The notes under the pieces are model-generated. The model was given only the letters and a program-made list of their open reading frames with translations. It was not told where the DNA came from and searched no databases. This document shows, piece by piece, positions 1 through 8,337 of a DNA stretch of 64,000 bases. Within the stretch, counting starts at the first letter, position 1. Each line of letters opens with the position of its first letter. The position numbers and the translations under genes are program-made. The stretch covers positions 1-64,000 of the forward strand of contig NZ_JANU01000009.1 of NCBI RefSeq assembly GCF_001044395.1, read 5' to 3'. Source of the stretch: Caenimonas sp. SL110 (GTDB lineage Bacteria; Pseudomonadota; Gammaproteobacteria; Burkholderiales; Burkholderiaceae_C).

Positions 1-64
1 ATCCATCTCTGATCAGGCGCAGTCGCCGCTTCGCGGTGGATGCCGGATCAGGTCCGGCATGACA
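1..64. repeat. REP-like inverted-repeat element, copy 1, cut by the window edge
   Basis: The right arm (37-64) starts TGGATGCCGG and ends CATGACA. It matches the right arms of four other copies in this window. Only the last five bases of the left arm (ATCCA, 1-5) remain, followed by a 31-base loop, about the length seen in the complete copies. It lies downstream of the minus-strand dehydrogenase gene. Confidence 0.8.
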
Positions 65-100
65 TCCAGGGGCATGACATCCGGCGGCATGACATCCAGA
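56..100. repeat. Three tandem 15-bp units derived from the REP tail
   Basis: The units at 56-70, 71-85 and 86-100 all start GGCATGACATCC and differ only in the last three bases. A decayed half unit (GACATCACGG) follows to 110. The first unit overlaps the end of the REP right arm, so the array looks like a local expansion of the REP end. It stops just before the dehydrogenase stop codon. Confidence 0.75.
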
Positions 101-115
101 GACATCACGGCCGCT

Positions 116-1108
116 TCAACCCAATGCCAGTTCGTCCGGCACCTCAACACCCTCCACCCTCGCCTGGCGCTCCAGCGCCAGCCTGCGGGCACCTGCCAGC
201 CGCACGCCCTCATCGACCAGCATCTCCTGCACGATCGTTTCCATGCGCTCGCTGTACACATCGATGCCCGCCAGCGCCGCCGGATCGATCAGCACGAAGG
301 CCTGCCCGATACGCGGTGCATTGCCTGCTTCCTTGAAGAAGTTATCGGCCTCGAAGCCGAAATGCGCGCCGGTCATTGCGGTCACCATCAGTTCCACCAC
401 CAGCGCCAGCATCGCGCCCTTGGGGCTTGTTGCTGCGCCCACGGCCAACATCGAACCGTCCAGTCCCGCCTGGGGATCGGTGGTCGGGTTGCCTTGCGCG
501 TCCAACGCCCAGCCCTGCGGGATTGAACGCCCCTCTTTCGCCGCGACCATGAGCTTGCCGCGCGCGACTTCCGACAGCGACATATCGATCATCAACGGGT
601 CATGCCCCGGACGCGGAAACACCGCCGCAACCGGATTGGTTCCAAGCAACGGCCTGCGACCACCCGCCACCGGCATGGCAGCCGGTGAATTGGCAAACGC
701 AATGCCGACCAGAGACGCTGCAGCCGCCGGGCGCAGGTGATCGACGAGCACGCCCGCATGGTGGCTGTTGGTGACGGCTGCGACACAGACGCCGAGTTCT
801 TTCGCGACAGCGATCGCCTCGCTCACGGCCAGGTCGCAGGCGGGGAACGCCAATCCCTGGCCGGCATCCACAAGCAGCGCCGCACCCTTGCGCTTCACAA
901 CCGCTGCCACTGCATTGCCGTTGGCGCGCCCATTTCGCAAGTGCGCGGAATACTGCGCGACGCGCGAAAGGCCGTGCGAGCCGATACCCTGCGCCTGCGC
1001 AAGCACCAGCGCGCGAGCCGTGCTGATCGCCATCGCATCGCTGGCACCCGCCTGCCTCAAGGCGCGTGCGGCGACTTCAACCGCCGCATCAAAACCCAGG
1101 CGCGCCAT
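116..1108 (-). CDS. Ldh_2 (malate/L-lactate/sulfolactate type) dehydrogenase
   Basis: A 330-residue NAD(P)-dependent 2-hydroxyacid/2-ketoacid oxidoreductase of the Ldh_2 family, expected in the cytoplasm. The family signature is visible: GIGSHGLSRV with the conserved histidine at about residue 45, NSHHAGV at 114-120, and the later GTNP segment. The length is normal. The start is the ATG at 1108, which overlaps the suyB-like stop codon by one base (TGATG), so the two genes are probably translationally coupled. Family members that sit beside SuyAB homologues act as (R)-sulfolactate dehydrogenase (ComC), and that is the best contextual guess. Malate, lactate and ureidoglycolate remain possible because the family cannot be resolved by eye. 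Confidence 0.85.
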   Translation of the reverse strand: MARLGFDAAVEVAARALRQAGASDAMAISTARALVLAQAQGIGSHGLSRVAQYSAHLRNGRANGNAVAAVVKRKGAALLVDAGQGLAFPACDLAVSEAIAVAKELGVCVAAVTNSHHAGVLVDHLRPAAAASLVGIAFANSPAAMPVAGGRRPLLGTNPVAAVFPRPGHDPLMIDMSLSEVARGKLMVAAKEGRSIPQGWALDAQGNPTTDPQAGLDGSMLAVGAATSPKGAMLALVVELMVTAMTGAHFGFEADNFFKEAGNAPRIGQAFVLIDPAALAGIDVYSERMETIVQEMLVDEGVRLAGARRLALERQARVEGVEVPDELALG

Positions 1109-2283
1109 CAGGCCGATTCGTAAAGGCGCGTGAGCACGAACTCGCGGTGGCCCAGCGCCTCGGCCGCGGTGAGCCTGCCGTTCGCGGTACGCAGCATCGA
1201 CTCGAGCAACTGGTCGCCGGCCTGGTCGAGGTTGATCTCGCGCTGCAAGAGCCCCGAGGTGTCCACGTCGATGTGCTCGCTCATGAGCCGCACCGTGCGC
1301 GGGTTCGCGCAGATCTTGATGACCGGCAGGATCGGATTGCCAATCACGTTGCCCTGCCCTGTCGGGAAGAAGTGCACGGCATAACCCGAAGCGGCGCACA
1401 GCGTCACCATCTCGGCGGCTGCGCTGGATGAATCCATGAACCACAGCCCCGGATGCGTGGGCGACTCGGCCTTGTCGATCACGCCGTCCACCGTGCAGGT
1501 CTTGCCGATCTTCTGGATGTTCCCCAGCGCCTTTTCCTCGATGGTGGTCAGGCCCCCGGCGATGTTGCCCTTGGTCGGCTGCGAATCAGAAAGATCGCTC
1601 GTCTTGTGGCGATTGATCACGTCCTGGTAGCGGTCGAACATGAACATGAATTTCTCGCGCACGGCGTCGTTCGCGCAGCGCGCAGCGACGATCTGCTCGC
1701 CACCGGTGAGTTCAGTCGTTTCGCCAAAGCACAGGTAAGTGCCCAGCTTGTGCAGCTTGTCGAATGCATTGCCGACCGTCGGGTTGGCCCCGCAACCGGA
1801 AGTCGTGTCCGACTCGCCGCATTTGGTCGAGACCCACAGCTCACTGATCGGGCAGGCCTCGCGCTGCTTTTCGCTGGCCCACTGCACGTACTCGCGCGCC
1901 GCCTTGCTCGCACGCATGATGGTGTCGTGATCGCCATGGCCTTCGATGCCGAAGCCGGTGACGGGCTTGCCCGTCGCAGCGATGCCATCGACGACCTTTT
2001 TCGTCCATCCGTCTTCAATGCCGATCACGACGACCGCAGCCACATTGGGGTTGCAGCCGGTGCCGATCAGGGTGCGGAAATGAAGGTCCAGGTCAGCGCC
2101 GAACTGCAGCCGCCCGTACGGGTGCGGGATGGCCATCGCGCCCTTGATGTTGTGCGCCACGGCTTCGGCGGCCGCGTTGGACAGGTCGTCCAGCGGCAAG
2201 ATGATGACGTGGTTGCGAATGCCGACGCGGCCGTTCTCGCGGCGGTAGCCCAGGAATGTGGTTTCGTTGTTGATGACTGCCAT
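1108..2283 (-). CDS. suyB: UxaA-family large subunit, probable (2R)-sulfolactate sulfo-lyase beta subunit
   Basis: A 391-residue UxaA/GarD-family large subunit without a fused SAF domain. Classical altronate dehydratase is a single chain of about 495 residues, whereas the split 93 + 391 arrangement is the SuyA/SuyB architecture. Cysteine-bearing motifs typical of the Fe-dependent family are visible: [12 protein letters not shown] and SGCGANP, then [16 protein letters not shown] near the C-terminus. From memory these stretches resemble SuyB, which cleaves (2R)-3-sulfolactate to pyruvate and sulfite; this was not checked by alignment. It lies four bases downstream of the small-subunit gene. Another sugar-acid or hydroxyacid lyase is the main alternative. 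Confidence 0.75.
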   Translation of the reverse strand: MAVINNETTFLGYRRENGRVGIRNHVIILPLDDLSNAAAEAVAHNIKGAMAIPHPYGRLQFGADLDLHFRTLIGTGCNPNVAAVVVIGIEDGWTKKVVDGIAATGKPVTGFGIEGHGDHDTIMRASKAAREYVQWASEKQREACPISELWVSTKCGESDTTSGCGANPTVGNAFDKLHKLGTYLCFGETTELTGGEQIVAARCANDAVREKFMFMFDRYQDVINRHKTSDLSDSQPTKGNIAGGLTTIEEKALGNIQKIGKTCTVDGVIDKAESPTHPGLWFMDSSSAAAEMVTLCAASGYAVHFFPTGQGNVIGNPILPVIKICANPRTVRLMSEHIDVDTSGLLQREINLDQAGDQLLESMLRTANGRLTAAEALGHREFVLTRLYESA

Positions 2284-2286
2284 GGC

Positions 2287-2568
2287 TTACCAGCGTTTCG
2301 TCTTGATGTTGTGAACGTGCGCGTGCTCGCCCGCACGGATAGGCGCGACCACCTTGCCCATGTCGATGCCGTACTTGACGACGGTGTCGCCCACGGCCAT
2401 GTCCTTCAATGCGACCTTGTGGCCGATGGGTATGTCCTGGCGGGCCATGAGGTCCACCGTGCGATCGTCGTCCATCATCCAGCCGGACAGCTGCGCGCCG
2501 GCCTTGACGCCTTCAACGACGACCACCGCGACCGTGTCGCGTTCGTCGTGCAATACGAAATGAATCAC
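2287..2568 (-). CDS. suyA: SAF-domain small subunit, probable sulfolactate sulfo-lyase alpha subunit
   Basis: A 93-residue SAF-domain protein that would form the two-subunit UxaA-type lyase with the next gene. The start is set by a strong ribosome site: on the minus strand AAGGAGAT (2575-2582) lies six bases before a GTG at 2568, giving VIHFVLHDERD. An ATG further upstream at 2634 would add 22 unlikely residues and would place the start before the predicted promoter. The domain contains the DIPIGHKVALKD segment typical of SAF folds. It is the first gene of a three-gene operon (suyA, suyB, dehydrogenase) read away from the GntR regulator. Confidence 0.8.
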   Translation of the reverse strand: MIHFVLHDERDTVAVVVVEGVKAGAQLSGWMMDDDRTVDLMARQDIPIGHKVALKDMAVGDTVVKYGIDMGKVVAPIRAGEHAHVHNIKTKRW

Positions 2569-2596
2569 CTGTTGATCTCCTTTGGCAGAGGGGCCG

Positions 2597-2625
2597 AGTT
2601 TTGGCGAGCGTACGCGTCCTGTCAA
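2597..2625 (-). promoter_or_regulatory. Candidate sigma-70 promoter of the suyA operon
   Basis: On the minus strand a perfect TTGACA -35 element (2620-2625) is followed by 17 bases and a weak -10, AAAACT (2597-2602). This would start transcription near 2590, just ahead of the suyA ribosome site. The weak -10 suggests a need for activation or relief of repression. Confidence 0.5.
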
Positions 2626-2629
2626 TTGG

Positions 2630-2643
2630 GTCATCTAGATGAC
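2630..2643. promoter_or_regulatory. Perfect 14-bp palindrome, candidate GntR/HutC operator
   Basis: The sequence GTCATCTAGATGAC is a perfect palindrome. It lies between the divergent suyA operon and the GntR gene, four bases upstream of the suyA -35 element. Its TCTAGA core resembles operators of the HutC subfamily (for example the GTCTAGAC core of DasR sites). Confidence 0.6.
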
Positions 2644-2671
2644 TGGCCCGTGCCGCGCTACACTTCGCGCC

Positions 2672-3478
2672 ATGCGATACCGTCCAGCTCCCCACGGCCT
2701 GCAGCCGATCGCGGCCAGCGGTCCGGGCCCGCTCTTCAGGCAGGCCAGGCGCGAGCTTCAACGCGTGATTGAAAGCGGGCGCTACGGACCCGGCGAGGCG
2801 CTTCCCAGCGAGACCGTGATCGCCCAGGCCATGGGCGTGAGCATCGGCACCTTGCGCAAGGCCGTCGATGAACTGGTGCACGAGAACATTCTTGTGAGGC
2901 GGCAGGGCAAAGGCACCTTTGTCGCGCAGCATAACGACGCGCGATTCCTGTTCCAGTTCTTTCATGTCGAGCCGCGCGGTGAATTCCCGACGCAGGGCGA
3001 GATTCGCGAACAGGAGTACCCGCAAGTCGATTGCGTGGGCTTTGCGCGCGTGCGCTCAGACGAGGCCGAGGCTGCTGCGCTGCGAATCAACCGGGGCGAT
3101 CCCGTCTGGCGAATCGACAACCGGTTGTCGCTCGGTGGTCGTGCCGTGGTCCATGACCGCATTGCCATTTCGGCAGCCCTGTTCAGCCGGCTGACCGAGC
3201 GCCTCTATCTCGAACGCACCGGGACCATCTACAGCCTATACCAGACCGAGTTCGGCATCACGGTGCTCAGGGCGCATGAACGCGCGCGGGCCAACGCCTC
3301 GACCCGCGAGACTGCGCGCATCCTGGGCGTGGCCGAAGGCATGCCGATGCTGGAGGTTCACCGCCTGGCCCTGACCTTCGGCGACAAGCCTGTGGAATAC
3401 CGGGTGTCGACCATCAACACGGCTGCGCACGACTACGTGAGCCTGCTGGCCAAGCGCGGCCAGGTGATGTCCGGCTAG
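2672..3478 (+). CDS. GntR-family transcriptional regulator, HutC subfamily
   Basis: A 268-residue regulator with an N-terminal winged helix-turn-helix (about residues 15-80, with LPSETVIAQAMGVSIGTLRKA) and a C-terminal UTRA effector domain (about 100-255). The ATG at 2672 is preferred over one at 2639 because the earlier start lies in the operator region and adds no domain sequence. The gene is divergent from the suyAB-like operon and probably controls it and itself through the palindrome at 2630-2643; the ligand may be a sulfolactate-like acid. Known suy loci usually carry a different regulator class, so this pairing is unusual. Its stop overlaps the convergent AsmA stop within a shared CTAG. 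Confidence 0.9.
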   Translation: MRYRPAPHGLQPIAASGPGPLFRQARRELQRVIESGRYGPGEALPSETVIAQAMGVSIGTLRKAVDELVHENILVRRQGKGTFVAQHNDARFLFQFFHVEPRGEFPTQGEIREQEYPQVDCVGFARVRSDEAEAAALRINRGDPVWRIDNRLSLGGRAVVHDRIAISAALFSRLTERLYLERTGTIYSLYQTEFGITVLRAHERARANASTRETARILGVAEGMPMLEVHRLALTFGDKPVEYRVSTINTAAHDYVSLLAKRGQVMSG

Positions 3479-5628
3479 CGAACGGCTGCGGGCGGTGACG
3501 GGGCCACCGCTGGCTCGGGGGCGCGTCCAAACAGGCGCTCGAAAAACGAAGGCTTTTGCGCCGACGCGCCCGTGGCAGTGGCGCCTTGCGCCTGCGCCTT
3601 TGCCAGGGCTGCCACCTTGGCGGCCGAATACGGAGAAGCCGCCTCGCGCAGGATCGCATCGCAATTGGCATCCTTGCCGGGGCCGGTTTCCACTGTCGCA
3701 GCGAGCGCCAGCAGCGGATTGACCGCCCCCAGCGCAAGCGCCACGCCCGCGCGGCCGGCCAGCGCGCCCTTGTCGACACTGGTCCTGGGCGCAACGAAGG
3801 TGCCACTGACCTTCAGCGGCGACCGCAGGCTCAGGATGCTCATGTCCTTGGGATACGGGTGCAGTGTGAAATCCAGCGTCTCATTGGCCAGGCTCACGTT
3901 CCCGTCGCCGTAGATGATGGTGTCTTCGGTGTCGAGCACGAGCGCACGGCTGGCCATCAGGCCCGACTTCACATCGAAGCCGACGGCGCCGCAGCGCAAG
4001 ACCACGTTCTTGTCGCCGCCCCACAGAAACTTCAGGATTTCCGCGCCGTCCAGGCCCGCAATTTCCAGCAGCAGGTTGCTGATCTCGCCGCGCCCCATCA
4101 ACATGACGACATTGCCCGACGAGGTGCCCAGCATCTGGGCCACCGATGCGCCGCGACCCTTCAGGTCGATATCGCCATGAATTTTCCCGAAGCTGCCTTT
4201 AGTGATCTTCAGGCCCGGAAACAGCTTGCCCAACTCAAGCGCACGCGCATCCAGGTTCGCCTGCGCGATAGCCGGCGTGCTGTTGCCATCGATCCTGATC
4301 GTTCCCCGCACCGTGCCCGAAGCAACCCCCAGGCGCAGCACGTCGAGCAGCATCACGCCCTCCTTGAGTTTCACCTGCACGCCCATGCTCTCCAGCGGCA
4401 ACTGGCGGGCATGCGTGATGCGCGCTGCGCTGTAGGTCACGTCGGCGTTCATCGCGCGAAGCCGGGCGGTATCGAGCTGCGCGGTCGGCAACACCTTGCC
4501 AGCAGCGACGCGAGCGACACGCGCGGGTTTTTTGATGGGCACTGCGACGCTGCCAGCCACGACCACCTGCGGCAATGCGGCCGCGCTGCGCGGTTGTTCG
4601 GGCAGGCCTACAAGCGGAGCCAGATCGTCGAAGTCGAGTGACTTCGAGGTGATCTTGCCCGTGAGCATCGGCAGGCTTTGCGAGCGATCGAATGACATCT
4701 CGCCGGCCAGGTCCGTGTTGCCCAGCTTGCCTTGCAGCGACCGCACGGACCAGACTTCACCCTGCTTGGTCACCTGGCCGTTGAGCGCATAGCGCGGGGT
4801 TGCGGGGAGCACCACACCCAGCAGCTTGTATAGGTCGCCCAGGTTTGCGCCCTGGATATCCACCTTCGCGTCGACGCCCTCCAGGGTCGCCAGGTTGGTG
4901 ACCGTTCCGCCCGCCTTCACGGTCGTTGCGCCCGCAACCGCCTGCACCCGCATGGGAAAAGGCCGCCGGGTCGCCTCGCTCAGGTAAAGCACGCTGCCGG
5001 TTCGCCCGGTCGCGGTGAATCTTTCTTTCTGCCAGGTTCCGCTGGCCTTGAACGAGAGCGGCATCTGTGCCTGGTCGCCTTCGCCGGCGCCATCGATCGC
5101 AAAATCTGACTTGATGTCAGCGCCCTGATGCGTTGCAACAAAGTGCGCCGTGCCCTGATCGATCACCAGGGCGCCGATCGTGGGGAGGTTGGCAGGGTCT
5201 GCTGCATCGCGGCCAAGCGCCCAGGTGCGCCGTCCGTCCTTTTCCACCTGCAAGCCGAGCTGCGGCTTGCGCAGCACGACCAGCGGTAGTTCGATGCGCC
5301 GCTGCAGCAGCGGCCATAGCTCAACGTGAATTTCGCCGCCCTCGGCCTTGACCAGATAAGGGTCTTGCGCCCAGGACGGATTCGCAAATTCGAGGCCGTC
5401 TGCAATGACGCGTGTCGTGCGCCCGAGCTTCACGTCCAGATGGCGTGTGATTTCAAACTGGCGCCCGGTCTTGCCGCTCACGTAACGGTTCAGTGGTTCG
5501 CGCAGGATGTCCCATGGAAAAAACGCAATGACCAGGGCCACAAGAGCCACGAACACCGCAAGGCTCGCGAGAATCTTCAGCCACAGCGGACGGCCGCGAG
5601 GCAAGGTGATGGTGGTCGGTGCTTCCAT
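3475..5628 (-). CDS. AsmA-family envelope protein
   Basis: A 717-residue AsmA-like protein with one N-terminal membrane anchor (about residues 15-37, LKILASLAVFVALVALVIAF) followed by a large periplasmic repeat-beta region that includes the AsmA core and its C-terminal domain (about 480-650). Proteins of this group are thought to carry lipids between membranes or affect outer-membrane assembly; the substrate here is unknown. The start chosen is the ATG at 5628, because the 35 codons upstream (to 5733) look non-coding and lack the anchor pattern. No strong ribosome site is seen. The C-terminal 60 residues are Ala/Pro/Gln rich. It stands alone and converges on the GntR gene with a four-base overlap. 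Confidence 0.85.
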   Translation of the reverse strand: MEAPTTITLPRGRPLWLKILASLAVFVALVALVIAFFPWDILREPLNRYVSGKTGRQFEITRHLDVKLGRTTRVIADGLEFANPSWAQDPYLVKAEGGEIHVELWPLLQRRIELPLVVLRKPQLGLQVEKDGRRTWALGRDAADPANLPTIGALVIDQGTAHFVATHQGADIKSDFAIDGAGEGDQAQMPLSFKASGTWQKERFTATGRTGSVLYLSEATRRPFPMRVQAVAGATTVKAGGTVTNLATLEGVDAKVDIQGANLGDLYKLLGVVLPATPRYALNGQVTKQGEVWSVRSLQGKLGNTDLAGEMSFDRSQSLPMLTGKITSKSLDFDDLAPLVGLPEQPRSAAALPQVVVAGSVAVPIKKPARVARVAAGKVLPTAQLDTARLRAMNADVTYSAARITHARQLPLESMGVQVKLKEGVMLLDVLRLGVASGTVRGTIRIDGNSTPAIAQANLDARALELGKLFPGLKITKGSFGKIHGDIDLKGRGASVAQMLGTSSGNVVMLMGRGEISNLLLEIAGLDGAEILKFLWGGDKNVVLRCGAVGFDVKSGLMASRALVLDTEDTIIYGDGNVSLANETLDFTLHPYPKDMSILSLRSPLKVSGTFVAPRTSVDKGALAGRAGVALALGAVNPLLALAATVETGPGKDANCDAILREAASPYSAAKVAALAKAQAQGATATGASAQKPSFFERLFGRAPEPAVAPSPPAAVR

Positions 5629-5750
5629 GGCGCGCAGTTCTTCGTGCGGCTGCGCAGCGGCAACCTGTGCACCAGTGTCGGCATGTTTCCAAGGCTGAGT
5701 GGTCGTCCCGGCTCGGCACCTTGCGTGGGCCATTGCCTACACAGCCACCT

Positions 5751-5766
5751 GTAGGAAACATCCTAC
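5751..5766. promoter_or_regulatory. Inverted repeat GTAGGA-N4-TCCTAC, candidate response-regulator site
   Basis: A perfect 6-bp inverted repeat with a four-base centre (AACA), 56 bases upstream of the receiver-domain gene and about 120 bases upstream of asmA. A near-identical copy lies at 8322-8337. The form resembles sites of NarL/RcsB-type regulators, and such a regulator is encoded between the two copies. Confidence 0.5.
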
Positions 5767-5822
5767 CCGGCAGGCCCTCATCCACTGGCAGAATGACCTC
5801 GGGCTGGAGGGCCCCTCTAGCC

Positions 5823-6212
5823 GTGCAACTGCGAACCTTTATCGTCGAAGACAACGCCACCATCCGTGAGAACCTGATCGGCACGCTCGAGGAACTCGCT
5901 GGCGTGAAGGCGCTCGGATGGGCAGAAAACGAACGCGATGCGAAGTCATGGCTGGTCGCAAACCCGATCGCCTGGGATCTCACCATCGTCGATCTGTTCC
6001 TCAAGCAAGGCAGCGGCCTGGGCGTGCTCGAACAGATCCGCGTCCGCTCGCCCTCACAGCGAGTGGTGGTGCTCAGTAACTATGCAACTTCCGACATGCG
6101 CAAGCGCTGCACCGAACTCGGTGCCGATGCGGTGTTCGACAAATCCAACGAGATCGACGCACTCGTCGAATACTGCATGGCGATGAGCGAAGCCGCAGGC
6201 CCCGCCCCGTGA
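5823..6212 (+). CDS. Single-domain (CheY-like) response regulator
   Basis: A 129-residue receiver domain with no output domain. With the GTG at 5823 as residue 1, the acidic pair is E9/D10, the phospho-acceptor is D57 (LTIVDLF), the switch residue is S85 and the conserved lysine is K107. A GGAGG at 5806-5810 lies 12 bases upstream. An in-frame ATG at 5793 is possible but has no ribosome site. It converges on the NarL-type regulator with a 14-base gap and probably shares phosphoryl groups with the nearby CHASE3 kinase, either as a competing acceptor or as a relay. It could also act by binding a protein partner. Function is inferred from position. Confidence 0.85.
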   Translation: MQLRTFIVEDNATIRENLIGTLEELAGVKALGWAENERDAKSWLVANPIAWDLTIVDLFLKQGSGLGVLEQIRVRSPSQRVVVLSNYATSDMRKRCTELGADAVFDKSNEIDALVEYCMAMSEAAGPAP

Positions 6213-6226
6213 GCGCTGCGTCCAGC

Positions 6227-6859
6227 TCAGTCGATGAGCTTGTTCTTCAAGGCGTAATAGGTCAGGTCGCTGTTGGAGGCCAGGCTCATTTTTTCCATCA
6301 GGCGCGTGCGGTAGGTGCTCACCGTCTTCACGCTGAGCGACAGGGCCTTGGCAATGTCCCCGGCGGTCTCGCCCTTGGCAAGCTTGAGGAACACCTGGAA
6401 CTCACGCTCGGACAGCAGCTCGTGCGGCGCACCGCCTTCCTTGCGATTGAGTTGCTGGGCCAGCAACTCGGCCACGACCGGCGAGATGTAGCGCCGGCCG
6501 AGCGAAATGGTGCGGATCGCGTTGACGATCTCCATCGGCTCGCATTCCTTGTTGAGGTATCCGGCAGCGCCTTGCCGGATGAGGTTCATCGCGTAATGCT
6601 CTTCGGGGTAACCCGAAAGGATCAGGATGCCGACATCGGGGGCCTTGGCCCGGATCATGCCCAGCGCGTCGATACCGCTTTGTCCGGGCATGGAAAGGTC
6701 CATCACGAGCACATCGAGTTCAGTCGTGCGGACCAGGTCGATGGCCTCGCGGCCGCTGGAGGCTTCGCCCACGACACGCAGGTCAACCTGTTCCGAGAAG
6801 AATTGCTTGAGCCCCGAACGCACAATGGCATGGTCATCCACAATCCCGACTTTGATCAT
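6227..6859 (-). CDS. NarL/FixJ-family response regulator
   Basis: A 210-residue two-domain regulator. The receiver (1-120) has D9/D10, phospho-acceptor D54 (LVMDLSMPG), S82 and K104. A LuxR-type helix-turn-helix follows at about 147-205 (LLSEREFQVF ... LSVKTVSTYRTRL). The start at 6859 is supported by GAGG eight bases upstream; the frame extends further upstream but that part is only the antisense of the kinase gene. It is divergent from the CHASE3 histidine kinase, its probable partner. Likely targets are the small envelope proteins downstream, through the GTAGGA-N4-TCCTxC repeats at 5751 and 8322 (inference). Confidence 0.93.
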   Translation of the reverse strand: MIKVGIVDDHAIVRSGLKQFFSEQVDLRVVGEASSGREAIDLVRTTELDVLVMDLSMPGQSGIDALGMIRAKAPDVGILILSGYPEEHYAMNLIRQGAAGYLNKECEPMEIVNAIRTISLGRRYISPVVAELLAQQLNRKEGGAPHELLSEREFQVFLKLAKGETAGDIAKALSLSVKTVSTYRTRLMEKMSLASNSDLTYYALKNKLID

Positions 6860-6949
6860 TTCGTATCCCTCTTTGATTACTGCGCAGCGTAGCTCATCAT
6901 CGCGCCAGAGCGATTCTATGCACAACAAGTAAAGCCCGAAGTGACATTC

Positions 6950-8305
6950 ATGCGCTCCCTGTCCCTGCCGAAAATGGCGATCAGCCTCGCGCTGGCGTTG
7001 CTGGCCGCGTGCATCCTGATCGGGATCAACGAAACCGGATTCAACCAGTCCACCCGGGCGCTCAACGACATCGCCGAGGCTTCGCGCACACGCGGATCGC
7101 TCAACCGGGTCTTGCAGCATGTGCTCGATGCAGAAACCGGCCAGCGAGGCTATCTGCTGACAGGGGACCCCCGGTACCTGGAGCCCTACAACGCGTCCAT
7201 TGCGGCCATCGGCGAGCAGCTGGAAGCACTGCGCCACGTGTATGCGCCAACGCAGGACGAGCAGGCCTCGCTCGCGCAACTGACCCGCAACGTGCAGCGC
7301 AAGCTGGCCGAGATGGACCTGTCGGTGCGGATGCGAAAGCAGGGCAATGAAGACGCCTGGAAGTTCGTGCTGATGACCGATGTCGGCAAGGAGCACATGG
7401 ACGCCATCCGTGAGCAGGCGACCCGGCTGATCGATGCCGCGACCCAGCGCATGGAAGTCAGCCAGGTGCAGGTGCGCCGCTCGCTCATGCTGGCACGCAT
7501 CGGGATTGCAGCCGTGACGATGGCGGCCCTGCTTGCGTTTTATCTCTACCTGCGCCAGACCACGGCACTCAAGCGCGCCGGAGACCAGCAGCAGGTTGCC
7601 CTGCAGCGCGAGCGCGACATGCTCGAGCGCCAGGTGCGTGAGCGCACCGCGTCGCTTGCCCAACTGGCAACCCACCTGCAGAACGTGCGTGAAGAAGAGC
7701 GGGCGCACCTGGCCCGCGAACTGCACGATGAGCTCGGCGCCTTGCTCACGGCGGCCAAGCTCGACGTCGCGCGGCTCAAGTCGCGCCTCGGGGCGCTGGC
7801 CTCGACCCCCGAGGTCGAACAGCGCCTGGTGCACCTGACCGAGTCGCTCAACAGCGGCATTGCCCTGAAGCGCCGGATCATCGAAGACCTGCGCCCTTCA
7901 TCACTTTCCAATCTCGGGCTCACCGCATCGCTGGAGATTCTGGCGCGCGAATTCTCGGAACGCTCAGGCATCGAGGTCGCGACCGACCTCGAATCGGTGG
8001 AACTGGACGAATCGCGCCAGCTCACGGTGTATCGACTGGTGCAGGAGTCGCTGACCAACGTGAGCAAGTACGCAGAAGCCAGGCAGGTCGAGATCAGCGT
8101 GCGCGACTATGACAACCACGTCGAAGTCGACATCAGGGACGACGGCAAGGGATTCGATGTCGCCTCCATACGGACCGCCACGCACGGCCTGGCCGGCATG
8201 CGCCACCGTGTCGAAGCCGCCGGCGGCAAGCTGACCGTCAGCTCGACGCCCGGCCAGGGTACACGCATCGCGGCCGTCATGCCCAAGCTCGCCGCATCCG
8301 CCTGA
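6950..8305 (+). CDS. CHASE3-domain sensor histidine kinase, HisKA_3 type
   Basis: A 451-residue membrane kinase. The first membrane segment is at about 9-27, a periplasmic CHASE3 domain at about 30-175 (includes AETGQRGYLLTGD), the second membrane segment at about 180-202, and a coiled coil at about 205-245. The HisKA_3 dimer domain has phospho-acceptor H259 (ARELHDELGALL), and the ATPase domain has QESLTNVSKYA, DDGKGFD and GLAGMRHR. The DesK/NarX-type kinase pairs with NarL-type regulators, fitting the divergent neighbour. The ATG at 6950 is chosen; a GTG three codons upstream (6941) is also possible. The signal sensed is unknown, but the downstream genes suggest osmotic or envelope stress. 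Confidence 0.93.
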   Translation: MRSLSLPKMAISLALALLAACILIGINETGFNQSTRALNDIAEASRTRGSLNRVLQHVLDAETGQRGYLLTGDPRYLEPYNASIAAIGEQLEALRHVYAPTQDEQASLAQLTRNVQRKLAEMDLSVRMRKQGNEDAWKFVLMTDVGKEHMDAIREQATRLIDAATQRMEVSQVQVRRSLMLARIGIAAVTMAALLAFYLYLRQTTALKRAGDQQQVALQRERDMLERQVRERTASLAQLATHLQNVREEERAHLARELHDELGALLTAAKLDVARLKSRLGALASTPEVEQRLVHLTESLNSGIALKRRIIEDLRPSSLSNLGLTASLEILAREFSERSGIEVATDLESVELDESRQLTVYRLVQESLTNVSKYAEARQVEISVRDYDNHVEVDIRDDGKGFDVASIRTATHGLAGMRHRVEAAGGKLTVSSTPGQGTRIAAVMPKLAASA

Positions 8306-8321
8306 TCCGGCCCTGTTGACT

Positions 8322-8337
8322 GTAGGACGCCTCCTGC
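8322..8337. promoter_or_regulatory. Second inverted repeat, GTAGGA-N4-TCCTGC
   Basis: It has the same spacing as the copy at 5751-5766 with one mismatch in the right half. It lies in the 179-base gap between the kinase and the DUF1328 gene, upstream of the run of small membrane proteins. It is a candidate binding site for the NarL-type regulator. Confidence 0.45.

Noticed and set aside
56-110. Possible short CRISPR array
   Set aside because: The units are 15 bases and directly adjacent with no spacers, and no cas genes are nearby.
1109-1444. N-terminal extension of the Ldh_2 dehydrogenase into suyB
   Set aside because: The extra 112 residues are an alternate-frame reading of suyB. The ATG at 1108, with its one-base overlap, fits the family N-terminus.
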